From Velamenicoccus sp964471325 (GTDB lineage: Bacteria > Omnitrophota > Gorgyraeia > Velamenicoccales > Velamenicoccaceae): 64,000 bases of DNA. Where the stretch lies: positions 62,001-126,000 of the forward strand of contig CAYYFL010000002.1 in assembly GCA_964471325.1 (NCBI GenBank), in the 5' to 3' direction. The notes below the pieces were generated by a model. It searched no databases. It saw only the letters and a program-made list of their open reading frames with translations, and was not told the origin of the DNA. Positions within the stretch are counted from its first letter, which is position 1; each line of letters starts with the position of its first letter. Shown here piece by piece: positions 1 through 7,602 of this stretch. Both the position numbers and the translations under genes were made by a program.

Positions 1-705
1 CTCCGTGCCGACAATGAATTCCCTGGCCGAGGATTTCTTGGCAAAGGCGCACATCTTCCCCGTCGAAAGCACCTCGTCCGCAAGCTCAACGACCTCAGGC
101 CGGCATTCGGGATGCACCATGACCTTTGCGCCCGGATGCTGGCGCACCTTTTTGATGATATCCTCGGGAAGGATCTTGACGTGCGTGGGACAATACCCCT
201 CCCAGGCGATCAGGCGCTTGTTGGTTTTTTTGGAAACATAATCCGCAAGATATTTATCGGGAACGAAAATAATCTCTTCATTCTTGAGCTTGGAAATAAT
301 ATCCACGGCATTGGTTGATGTGCAGCAGACATCCAGCTCGGCCTTAACATCCGCGGGTGTGTTGACATAGCCGACGACAATGGCCTTGGGGTGGCGCGCC
401 TTGAGCTGGCGGACATCCTCGGCATCGATCATGTTGGCCATCGGACATCCGGCCATCGGATCGGGGATCAGGATGGTCTTGTCGGGACACAGGATAGAGG
501 CCGTCTCCGCCATGAAATAGACGCCGCAGAAAACAATGACTTTTTTGTCGGACTTGGCGGCAAGCCGGCTGAGTTCCAGCGAATCCCCGCAATGGTCGGC
601 GATATCCTGGACCTCGGGCAGCTGATAATTGTGCGCCAGGATCGCGGCATTGCGCTCTTTTCTCAATCTGTCGATCTTCTGAACAATCTCCTTATTATGA
701 GGCAT
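1..705 (-). CDS. nadA: quinolinate synthase NadA (C-terminus cut by window edge)
   Basis: Makes quinolinate from iminoaspartate and dihydroxyacetone phosphate in NAD synthesis, using a [4Fe-4S] cluster. 235 codons are visible, from MPHNKEIVQKID through AHNYQLPEVQDIADHCGDSL, VFCGVYFMAET, DPMAGCPMAN and WEGYCPTHVK, all typical of NadA. The cluster cysteines in CGVYF and near GYCPTH are present; the C-terminal one lies outside the window. The reading frame is open to position 1. The start overlaps the end of mnmA by 11 bases, so the two are translationally close. It is the last visible gene of an operon that also encodes a cysteine desulfurase and an Nfu scaffold, which would supply its cluster. 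Confidence 0.95.
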   Translation of the reverse strand, partial: MPHNKEIVQKIDRLRKERNAAILAHNYQLPEVQDIADHCGDSLELSRLAAKSDKKVIVFCGVYFMAETASILCPDKTILIPDPMAGCPMANMIDAEDVRQLKARHPKAIVVGYVNTPADVKAELDVCCTSTNAVDIISKLKNEEIIFVPDKYLADYVSKKTNKRLIAWEGYCPTHVKILPEDIIKKVRQHPGAKVMVHPECRPEVVELADEVLSTGKMCAFAKKSSAREFIVGTE

Positions 706-1804
706 CAGATTTCCCTTGTTCGATCCTGGCCCCCCCGAGAACCAGGTCGTTGTTGTAAAAAACAATGAACTGCCCCGGGGTGACGGCGCGCTGGGCTTCG
801 GAAAAAACCACCTCCAAACGCGTCCTGGTCAGGCGCGTAATCTTCGCCGGGACTTGCGGCTGATTATACCTTATTTTGGCTTCTACATACCGATTTTTCT
901 CAAAATTCCGCGCGCAGTACGCGCAGAGCCAGTTCGGCCCGACGGCGGTGAGGCCGCGGCTGAACAACGCTTCCCGGGGGCCGACAATGACTTTGTTTTC
1001 TTTTTCGTCCAGCCTGACCACATAAAGAGGGTGGGCTGCGGAGATCCCCAAGCCCTCCCTCTGGCCGACGGTATAATTGAAAATACCGCGGTGGCTTCCG
1101 AGAACGTTATCGCAAAGATCCGTGATGGCCCCGGGCCAGAAACAGGCCCGATTCAAACGTTTCCTCAGGAAGGCGCGGTAATCGTTGCCGGGCACAAAAC
1201 AGATCTCCTGGCTCCCCGGCTTGTCTGCAACCGACAGTCCTCTTTTCAGGGCGGTCCTGCGGACCTCCTCTTTCGTCATGCGGCCCAGCGGAAAGAGAAT
1301 GCGCGCCAGCTCCCTCCTTTTGACAAGACACAGGAAATACGACTGGTCCTTTTTCTGGTCTATCCCCTTCCTGAGGACATAGGCCTTCCCTTCTTTTTCC
1401 AGGCGCGCATAGTGCCCCGTCGCCAATTTTGCCATGCCCAGGGCACGGGCCTTTTGCAGCAGCTTCCCGAACTTCAGGTACTGGTTACAGCGCACGCAAG
1501 GGTTGGGGGTACGACCTGAAATGTATTCAGAGACAAAATCAAGAACAACCGTCTCTTCCAGATCCCCGGCAAAATTCAAGACGTAGTGAGGGATACCGAT
1601 ATCATGGGCGACGCGCCGGGCATCTTCAACTCCCTCCAGACCGCAGCAAGCCGGCCGCCGGCCCGGCGCTATTTCCGCCTGATGCCGAGACAAGGAAAAG
1701 CACATCGTCACGCCGACGACGTCGTAACCCCGCTCTTTGAGGATGAGTGCGGCGACGGAAGAATCCACGCCGCCGCTCATCGCGACCATCACTTTTTTAG
1801 CCAT
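695..1804 (-). CDS. mnmA: tRNA-specific 2-thiouridylase MnmA
   Basis: Puts sulfur on C2 of wobble U34 in tRNA-Lys, -Glu and -Gln using ATP and persulfide sulfur. At 369 aa it has normal family length. The PP-loop SGGVDSS is near residue 10, the first catalytic Cys is in NPCVRCN near residue 103, and the second is in SQEICFVPGNDY near residue 200, followed by NYTVGQREGLGI. It starts 6 bases from the TonB receptor stop and overlaps nadA. Co-localisation with NifS suggests a direct sulfur supply, which is inference; some bacteria pair MnmA with a dedicated desulfurase. Confidence 0.96.
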   Translation of the reverse strand: MAKKVMVAMSGGVDSSVAALILKERGYDVVGVTMCFSLSRHQAEIAPGRRPACCGLEGVEDARRVAHDIGIPHYVLNFAGDLEETVVLDFVSEYISGRTPNPCVRCNQYLKFGKLLQKARALGMAKLATGHYARLEKEGKAYVLRKGIDQKKDQSYFLCLVKRRELARILFPLGRMTKEEVRRTALKRGLSVADKPGSQEICFVPGNDYRAFLRKRLNRACFWPGAITDLCDNVLGSHRGIFNYTVGQREGLGISAAHPLYVVRLDEKENKVIVGPREALFSRGLTAVGPNWLCAYCARNFEKNRYVEAKIRYNQPQVPAKITRLTRTRLEVVFSEAQRAVTPGQFIVFYNNDLVLGGARIEQGKSDAS

Positions 1805-1810
1805 AAGGCC

Positions 1811-3619
1811 TTACCAGCTCCATGTTGCGCCCAAATTCACGGTCCGCCCCTGTTCCGGAATGCCTTCAATATCCTGAAACTCGGCATTGAAAAGGTTGTA
1901 CACCTCGAAAAAAACCTGCCATCGGCGCGCGACGTCAACGCTGACCTTGTCGCTGACGACCACCCAAGCCCTGCGGAGGGGTTTCTTTTTCATGAGGATG
2001 TCCGCGCGGTTACGCCAGGCGCCAAACCGCTGCTCAAGCCCCAGATCGATCATATGCTGAAGGTAACTGAACCCATATTTATAGATGAGACCCTTGTCAT
2101 GGAGATCCTTGTTTGTATAGGCGTACCGCAGATCACAGCTGAAATGCCTGTCGGCATCCCAGCGTCCGTAAAAATTGACGCCGACCGTGAAGGCCTCGCT
2201 GATATTGCGCGCCACGAATTTCGGATCGGCCGCAGACATCTTGGTGAATTCGATCGTGTCGAATTCCTGGCGGACAAACCCTCCGGCCTCGACGCTCAGG
2301 CCGCCGCCGAGACGTTTGCGCCATCCCGGCTCAACGCTGTAAGCGGTCTCGGGCTTGAGATTGCTGTCGCCCGCGGTCGTCGGATCGCTGTAATAAAGCT
2401 CGGTGAATGTCGGCACGCGGATGAGGCGGCCGAGGGAGACATAGACTTCTTCCGCTTCTCCGAGCGCCTTCTTGAGTAAAAACGAACCAGTCCATTCTTC
2501 TTTGAAAGTGGAATAATCGTCGAGGCGGACGGCGGCTCCGGCCGATATCTTTTCCGTTACGTTCCACGACGGTTCCGCCTGGAGGGACCAGCGGCTTCGC
2601 GTGTGGTCGCCGAGATTGCTGGAAACAATATGCTCCAGGCCGTACTCGGCGCCGGAGGAAAACTTCCCTCCTCCCCACGGCACCGTGACGGTGCCACCCC
2701 ACGTCAACATGTCCGTACGGTGATGGTTCAGGTAGTAGTCGGGGTTCTCGATGGTCAGGATGTATTTGTCATAGAGCTGACGGAAGGCAAACCGCGGCTC
2801 GAACGAAAAATGCTCGCCTTCGTAGACCATGCGGGCATCCACATTCTTGACATTGACCCATTCCTTGGAAGGAAACCCGCGGCCGGGCGTATAAAAATCG
2901 TAGGCACCGTATTCTTTCTCGTTGTAACCGGCATCCAGATAGAACGACACTTTATCCTTAAAGAGCCTGCTGGAGCTGAAAAAATTGCTCATGCGGGCAT
3001 CGGTGTCATAGCGGGAGCCGGCCGTCGAATAATTCCATACGGAAAAACGGTTTTCCGTCCCCAGGGCCCCATAATAAACATCCAGGGCCTGCTGGGCCGT
3101 CGTTTTGTTCCCTCCGGAAGCTGTCAGGCGGTTCTTTCCCTTTTGAGGCCCCCGGAGGACGAAATTCACGGCGCCGCCGATCCCGTCGGGGCCGAATTTG
3201 GCGGAGGCTGAGGCGGGGATGATCTCGATCCTCTCGATATCCTCCACGCTGAAAGAAAGGTCAAGGTCCTGGTGGGCTGTCTGGGGGTCCTTGACCCGCA
3301 CACCGTTCACGAGGATCAAGACCTGCTGGAACGTCGAGCCGTTCAAAGAAATGTCCCCCTTGATGCCCCGGGCGCCGCGGCCCTGGATATCGACACCCAC
3401 ATAATCCAAAAGGTCCTGAGGGGTCCTGGCGGGGAGACGACGGATCTCTTCCTGTGTCAGAACGGCGGAAACGGCCCCCTGCCCTGCGCTTCCATAAGGC
3501 AGCCGGCGGACAATGATGGGCTCCAGATCATTCTCTTGCGTCGCAACCGCGGCATGACCATGAGAGGTAAAAACCTGCCAAAAAAATATCAGACACGCGA
3601 CTCTGGCTTTTTGTTTCAT
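1811..3619 (-). CDS. TonB-dependent outer-membrane receptor
   Basis: An outer-membrane beta-barrel that imports a large ligand using TonB energy. The start at 3619 (MKQKARVACLIFF) gives 602 aa with a signal peptide ending near HGHAA and has an upstream GGGG. A longer reading to 3820 has no signal peptide at its start. The plug domain is clear at about residues 45-165 (LTQEEIRRLPARTPQDLLDY, ILVNGVRVKD, IEIIPASASAKFGPDGIGGA). The rest is strand-rich and ends in GATWSW, a typical aromatic terminal strand. The plug looks BtuB/CirA-like. The substrate is unknown; being inside an Fe-S/sulfur operon hints at an iron, cobalamin or metal complex. An 82-base gap separates it from nifS. Confidence 0.88.
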   Translation of the reverse strand: MKQKARVACLIFFWQVFTSHGHAAVATQENDLEPIIVRRLPYGSAGQGAVSAVLTQEEIRRLPARTPQDLLDYVGVDIQGRGARGIKGDISLNGSTFQQVLILVNGVRVKDPQTAHQDLDLSFSVEDIERIEIIPASASAKFGPDGIGGAVNFVLRGPQKGKNRLTASGGNKTTAQQALDVYYGALGTENRFSVWNYSTAGSRYDTDARMSNFFSSSRLFKDKVSFYLDAGYNEKEYGAYDFYTPGRGFPSKEWVNVKNVDARMVYEGEHFSFEPRFAFRQLYDKYILTIENPDYYLNHHRTDMLTWGGTVTVPWGGGKFSSGAEYGLEHIVSSNLGDHTRSRWSLQAEPSWNVTEKISAGAAVRLDDYSTFKEEWTGSFLLKKALGEAEEVYVSLGRLIRVPTFTELYYSDPTTAGDSNLKPETAYSVEPGWRKRLGGGLSVEAGGFVRQEFDTIEFTKMSAADPKFVARNISEAFTVGVNFYGRWDADRHFSCDLRYAYTNKDLHDKGLIYKYGFSYLQHMIDLGLEQRFGAWRNRADILMKKKPLRRAWVVVSDKVSVDVARRWQVFFEVYNLFNAEFQDIEGIPEQGRTVNLGATWSW

Positions 3620-3701
3620 GATCCCCCTGACTGGTACGGAGACCCCCCAAGAAGAGGGCCTTTTAAGGTTTGCGATCATAAACCTTTTGGAACGCTGCCG
3701 C

Positions 3702-4880
3702 TTAAGGAAGCCTGTTTTCTCTAACGGGATAAAGCGGAGACATGGCGCGCAGTTTGGCGACGACCTTGGGAAAGACGTCGAGGAAACGGTCCACCTCTTC
3801 CTCCCGTGTGTAGCGCCCAAGGGTCAGGCGGATAGAACCGTGACAAAGCTCATGAGGACGACCGATGCTCAAAAGGACGTGGGACGGCTCCAGGTCGCCG
3901 GAGGTGCAGGCGGAACCCGTCGATGCCGCGATGCCCAGCATATCAAGATTCAAAAGCATGGACTCCCCTTCGATGTATTCGATGGAAAAATTCACGTTAT
4001 TGGGCAGCCGCCGGCCCGCATGGCCGTTCAGATAGACCCGGTCGATCTTCTTCTGAATGCCGGCGATAAGCTTGTCGCGCAGACGCGTCTGCACCGCGAT
4101 TTCTTCAGCCATGCGTTCGCCGCAAAGCTCAAGGGCCTTCCCCATACCCACAATCCCCGGGATGTTTTCCGTCGAAGCGCGTCTGTGCCTCTCCTGGCCG
4201 CCGCCGCGCAGGAAAGGCGCGATACGCGTGCCTTTCCTGACATAGAGACAACCCGCCCCTTTGGGACCGTAGAATTTGTGGGCCGACAGCGACAAAAGAT
4301 CCACACCAAGCTCTGCGACATTCACGGGGATGTGGCCGACCGTCTGGACAGCGTCGGTATGCATATAAGCGCCTCTCTCTTTGACAAGCGAAGCGATTTC
4401 CTTGATCGGCTGGATAGTGCCGATCTCGTTATTGGCGTGCATGACGGACACAAGGACCGTCTGGTCGGTCATGGCGGCGGCGATATCTTCGGAATGGACC
4501 AACCCCTCCCTGTCGGGACGCACGGACGTCACCTTGTAACCCATTTTCTCCAAGAAACGGGCCGGCTCGAGGATAGCGTGATGCTCGATGGCCGTCGTCA
4601 CGACATGGTTACCTTTGGCGGCATTCGCCCAGAGAACGCCAAGCAGGGCGAAGTTGTCCGCCTCCGTCCCGCTGGCAGTAAAAATGACCTCTTCCGGCTT
4701 GGCGCCCAAAAACGAAGCGACTTTCTGGCGCGCGTCCTCCATGGCCCCTCTGGCCTCGCGGCCGAAAGAATGGATGCTGGAAGGATTCCCGAAGATCTCG
4801 CCAAAGAACGGCTTCATCGCCTCCAGGACCTGCGGGTCTGTCGGCGTCGTCGCCGCATAATCAAAATATATTTTTTCCAT
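3702..4880 (-). CDS. nifS: cysteine desulfurase, NifS/IscS type
   Basis: A PLP enzyme that takes sulfur from cysteine as enzyme-bound persulfide for Fe-S clusters and thiolation. At 392 aa it has usual class I length. FDYAATTPTDPQV is at the N-terminus, the PLP lysine is in SAHKFYGPKGAG near residue 205, and the catalytic Cys is in STGSACTSGDLEPSHVL near residue 325. It lies between larE (overlap 20 bases) and the TonB receptor. No IscU-type scaffold is nearby; the 75-aa Nfu protein is the only visible carrier. NifS, LarE, MnmA and NadA together suggest one desulfurase serving several sulfur sinks. Confidence 0.96.
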   Translation of the reverse strand: MEKIYFDYAATTPTDPQVLEAMKPFFGEIFGNPSSIHSFGREARGAMEDARQKVASFLGAKPEEVIFTASGTEADNFALLGVLWANAAKGNHVVTTAIEHHAILEPARFLEKMGYKVTSVRPDREGLVHSEDIAAAMTDQTVLVSVMHANNEIGTIQPIKEIASLVKERGAYMHTDAVQTVGHIPVNVAELGVDLLSLSAHKFYGPKGAGCLYVRKGTRIAPFLRGGGQERHRRASTENIPGIVGMGKALELCGERMAEEIAVQTRLRDKLIAGIQKKIDRVYLNGHAGRRLPNNVNFSIEYIEGESMLLNLDMLGIAASTGSACTSGDLEPSHVLLSIGRPHELCHGSIRLTLGRYTREEEVDRFLDVFPKVVAKLRAMSPLYPVRENRLP

Positions 4881-5718
4881 TGTTTTCCTTGTGGCTTAAC
4901 GGATGCCGCCGGGTCCGGCCTTCATTCAAGCTTCCCATGCGGTAACCGCGGGGGTCGATTTGCATGTCCGCATATCCGGCCATCTTCAGCATCCCTTTAA
5001 GCCCGACCGCGCTCTCCAGCAACCTCATCTCTGCAGGATCGACTTCTATCTTTGCCAGGGGACCGAAATCCCTGACGCGCAGATTGCCCCGGATACCACA
5101 AACATCCCTGACCACCTCTTCGGCTTTCTGGATGCGTAAAAGCCTTCGGCGGGTAATGACAGAGCCGTAAGGGATTCGGGAAGCCAGACAGGCCATGGCC
5201 GGCTTGCGCCAGGTCGCAAGCCCCAATTCCCGAGAAGCCAGGCGTATCTCTTTTTTTGTCAAGCCGGCATCGCACAAGGGAGAAACGACCTTCGCGGCGG
5301 TTTTCGCCGCAGCGCCGGGACGGTAATCCCTCAGGTCGTCGGCATTGGAACCGTCGATCACATATCTCATGCGATGACGTAACGCGACCGCATTGAGTCT
5401 CTTAAAAAGCTCTTTTTTGCAATGATAACAGCGGTCTGGCGGATTCAAACGAAATACGGGGTTTTTGAGCTCGTGTGTGCGGATAAAACAATGCCGCACG
5501 CCCAGCCGCCTCGCCGCAACCCTCGCGTCCCGGGCCTCGGAGGCCGGATAAGTTCCCGACAAAGCGGTAACGGCCAAGATGTGTCCTCGGAGGACACGGC
5601 TGGCGACCGCCAAAAGAAACGTGCTGTCTACTCCGCCGGAAAAAGCCACGACTACCGACCGAAGTTTCTTCAGGCGCAGCCTGAGCTTCCGGAGTTTCTT
5701 TTCAAGAGTCGCGACCAT
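4861..5718 (-). CDS. larE: LarE-like ATP-dependent sulfur transferase
   Basis: LarE proteins of the PP-loop family adenylate a carboxylate and donate sulfur from an own cysteine (or a carried cluster) when building the nickel-pincer cofactor. This 285-aa protein has the PP-loop FSGGVDSTFLL near residue 27, the DRCYHCKKELFKRL motif, DGSNADDLRDYRPG and KPAMACLASRIPYG, whose Cys corresponds to the sacrificial position. It overlaps nifS by 20 bases and follows nfu by 7. No larB, larC or larA is in the window, so another sulfur-transfer target is possible. Confidence 0.9.
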   Translation of the reverse strand: MVATLEKKLRKLRLRLKKLRSVVVAFSGGVDSTFLLAVASRVLRGHILAVTALSGTYPASEARDARVAARRLGVRHCFIRTHELKNPVFRLNPPDRCYHCKKELFKRLNAVALRHRMRYVIDGSNADDLRDYRPGAAAKTAAKVVSPLCDAGLTKKEIRLASRELGLATWRKPAMACLASRIPYGSVITRRRLLRIQKAEEVVRDVCGIRGNLRVRDFGPLAKIEVDPAEMRLLESAVGLKGMLKMAGYADMQIDPRGYRMGSLNEGRTRRHPLSHKENNGKNIF

Positions 5719-5725
5719 GGCTGCC

Positions 5726-5953
5726 TTAGGCCGCCAAGACCTCTTTGACTTCCGGGACTTTTTTCTTAAGGATCCGTTCCACGCCCATTTTGAGGGTCAT
5801 CTGCGACATGGGGCACGACCCGCAGGCGCCGGTCAACCGCAAAGTCACCTTGCCGTCTTCCGTCGCGCTGACCAATTCCACATCGCCGCCGTCGGCCTGA
5901 AGCATGGGCCGGACTTCTTTAAGGGCTTCCTGAACTTTTTCTTTAAGCGACAT
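5726..5953 (-). CDS. small Nfu/NifU C-terminal domain Fe-S carrier
   Basis: 75 aa made almost wholly of the NifU-like C-terminal domain. MLQADGGDVELV is followed by LTGACGSCPMSQMTLKMGVE, where CGSC is the CxxC that binds a bridging [4Fe-4S] cluster in a dimer. Such proteins pass clusters to apo-enzymes. It sits between the PfpI-like gene and larE in the IscR-NifS-type operon and is the only recognisable cluster carrier here. An SD-like AGGAGAGAAG precedes the ATG. Confidence 0.95.
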   Translation of the reverse strand: MSLKEKVQEALKEVRPMLQADGGDVELVSATEDGKVTLRLTGACGSCPMSQMTLKMGVERILKKKVPEVKEVLAA

Positions 5954-5983
5954 ACTTCTCTCCTTTTTCTCTGCCTTAAATAC

Positions 5984-6496
5984 CTATTTTAATGCCTTCA
6001 AAACTGCCTTCATGAACGCCGGGAGGTCTTCGGGTTTGCGCGACGTGATGAGGTTGCCGTCCACGACGACTTCCTCATCCACAAATTTGGCGCCGGCATG
6101 GAACATATCATCCTTGATGGCAAAAAAGCTTGTCACGGTCCGGCCTTTCAGGATGCCCGCCGATGCCAGGACCCAGCCGCCATGGCAGATCGACGCCACG
6201 ATCTTGCCCCTGGTAAACAGCGTTTTGACGAACTGGTTAACCTCTGGGTAACGCCTCAGGACATCCGGAGCGTAACCTCCAGGGATGATCACCGCGTCAA
6301 AGTCTCGCTCAGCCGCTTCCTTAGCCGTAAGCTCTTGAGGCATCTCATAGCCGTGTTTGCTTTTATAAACCTTGCTGCGGCCCGTCCCCACGGCAAAGAC
6401 CTCGTATCCCGCTTCCTTCAGCCGCAAATAAGGATACCAGACCTCCAGATCCTGATACATGTCTTCAACGAGAACGGCGATCCTCTTAATGGGCAC
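5984..6496 (-). CDS. DJ-1/PfpI-family protein
   Basis: A DJ-1/PfpI fold protein of 170 aa from a GTG at 6496 (VPIKRIAVLVEDMYQDLE), preceded by AGGAAG. The longer frame to 6577 would run deep into the upstream Rrf2 gene. The nucleophile elbow SICHGGWVLASAG carries the conserved Cys, the acidic partner is E in LVEDMYQ, and VIIPGGYAPDVLR is typical. Members act as glyoxalases, deglycases, chaperones or proteases, so the exact role is open. It overlaps the Rrf2 gene by 11 bases. Link to the Fe-S operon: possibly protein or metabolite repair, which is inference. Confidence 0.9.
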   Translation of the reverse strand: MPIKRIAVLVEDMYQDLEVWYPYLRLKEAGYEVFAVGTGRSKVYKSKHGYEMPQELTAKEAAERDFDAVIIPGGYAPDVLRRYPEVNQFVKTLFTRGKIVASICHGGWVLASAGILKGRTVTSFFAIKDDMFHAGAKFVDEEVVVDGNLITSRKPEDLPAFMKAVLKALK

Positions 6497-6911
6497 ACCT
6501 CGACTTCCTGAGCAATTCATCCAGTCCGACAGAATCCAGGTATCCTTCAATCTTCTTTTTGAGATTCTTCCAGACATCTTTCAACACGCAATCCTCCGAA
6601 CCCTTGCATGCCTTGCCGCTTCTTCTCTTGCGGCCGCAAATGAGTTCAAAAACTTCCCCTTCCACGGCCTCCAAGACGCGGGCGACGCTGATCGATGCGG
6701 CCGGCGCATTCAGAAGATATCCACCCTTGGCACCCCTGACGCTCTTGATGAGGCGGCGGCGGCGAAGCTTCAAAAGAAGCTGCTCCAGATAATCCAAGGG
6801 CAGCCCCTCTTTCTCAACAATACGGCTGATCGCCACGGGCCCCTTGGGGCCGTCGGCCGCGATCCTCAAGACACACCTGAGCGCATAATCGCCTTGCGTC
6901 GTGATCCTCAT
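6486..6911 (-). CDS. Rrf2-family regulator, IscR-like
   Basis: A winged-helix regulator that likely senses Fe-S status or redox. The start MRITTQGDYALR at 6911 has GGAGAAAACC just upstream and gives 141 aa; a longer reading to 6938 adds a weak N-terminus. The HTH region covers YALRCVLRIA to LRRRRLIKSVRGAKGGY. Three cysteines sit at LICGRKRRSGKACKGSEDCVL (spacing 9 and 5), resembling the IscR [2Fe-2S] triad, whose usual spacing is 5 and 5. It heads the operon that ends with nadA and probably autoregulates from the promoter at 7062-7090. Confidence 0.92.
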   Translation of the reverse strand: MRITTQGDYALRCVLRIAADGPKGPVAISRIVEKEGLPLDYLEQLLLKLRRRRLIKSVRGAKGGYLLNAPAASISVARVLEAVEGEVFELICGRKRRSGKACKGSEDCVLKDVWKNLKKKIEGYLDSVGLDELLRKSRCAH

Positions 6912-6958
6912 GGTTTTCTCCAAAAGCCATGATTGCACAGATTCACAAAAGGATTACC

Positions 6959-6974
6959 TGCCTGCCGGCAGGCA
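6959..6974. repeat. 16-bp perfect palindrome
   Basis: TGCCTGCCGGCAGGCA lies between the Rrf2 start and its promoter, so it would be in the 5' leader of the Fe-S operon. A related imperfect copy (CTGCCTGCCGCCAGACAGG) occurs near 59908. It may be a dispersed repeat rather than a specific operator. Confidence 0.6.
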
Positions 6975-7061
6975 CAGATTAACGTTAGCACTGCGTCTGT
7001 GTCGTCATCTTTGAAAATCTATGAAATCAAGGCCTCTCCTCATTTTTATTTTCAGGGGCTT

Positions 7062-7090
7062 ATTATATTATACCCGATGTTTTTTGTCAA
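7062..7090 (-). promoter_or_regulatory. sigma-70 promoter of the IscR-like/NifS operon
   Basis: On the minus strand TTGACA (7085-7090) and TATAAT (7062-7067) are separated by exactly 17 bases, a consensus promoter reading into the Rrf2 gene with a leader of about 145 bases. A second TATAAT overlaps at 7067-7072. Confidence 0.85.
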
Positions 7091-7111
7091 GATTTTATCC
7101 GCCGGCCAAAG

Positions 7112-7141
7112 AAAGAGCGCCCCTTGATCGAGGCGCTCTTT
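7112..7141 (-). terminator. intrinsic terminator after the metal-efflux operon
   Basis: AAAGAGCGCC and GGCGCTCTTT form a 10-bp stem around a 10-base loop, followed on the minus strand by CTTTGG. It lies 27 bases after the TRASH-domain gene and just before the next promoter. Confidence 0.8.
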
Positions 7142-7168
7142 CGAAACGCTCCCCCGGAACAAAGAAGA

Positions 7169-7573
7169 TTAATCCGCGGGTCCGTTATCCGTTTCGTCCA
7201 TCAACGGGCCGTCTTCCATGCCGCTCAGATTATCCGGCATCTCTCCGGATTCCTCGGATTGCCGGGCTTGCGTCTTGGCAACGCTCTCTTCGGCCCTGGC
7301 GGCATAGGTATCGGGATCTTTTATGAATTCATCCTTGCAGGCCGCAGAGCAGAGATTATAGATCTTCCCTTTGTACTCTATGGCGTACTTGCCAAGGTCT
7401 TTTTCGGGGATCTTCTTGCCCGTCACCGGACACACCTTATTGTCGACGGTCGCAACAGTCGTCTGCGGGTCCGTCGTACGCATTTCCTCCTCCGGCATCT
7501 GGGTCTGAGCGCAAACAGGGGCTGCACCGCAAAGAAAAAACGAAAACATCAACGCCATCGTCCGCATCTTCAT
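7169..7573 (-). CDS. secreted TRASH/YHS-domain metal-binding protein
   Basis: 134 aa from MKMRTMALMFSFF, chosen because a perfect AAGGAGG stands before this ATG. The signal peptide ends near PVCAQ. The TRASH/YHS core is at residues 45-85: KVCPVTGKKIPEKD, then YEYKGKIYNLCSAACKDEF-like spacing (CPxxG plus CxxxC), a small zinc/copper-type metal site. The C-terminus is acidic and rich in Glu, Asp and Met. Last gene of the copper-efflux operon; probably a periplasmic metal chaperone or sensor, which is inference. Confidence 0.85.
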   Translation of the reverse strand: MKMRTMALMFSFFLCGAAPVCAQTQMPEEEMRTTDPQTTVATVDNKVCPVTGKKIPEKDLGKYAIEYKGKIYNLCSAACKDEFIKDPDTYAARAEESVAKTQARQSEESGEMPDNLSGMEDGPLMDETDNGPAD

Positions 7574-7602
7574 AACTTCCTCCTTCTTGATTTTGCCATG
7601 GA

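Noticed and set aside
3620..3820. Longer TonB receptor start at 3820
   Set aside because: It would place the signal peptide about 67 residues inside and overlap nifS; the ATG at 3619 fits better.
3618..5000. 460-codon plus-strand frame
   Set aside because: Antisense to nifS, whose PLP-lysine and catalytic Cys motifs are unmistakable.
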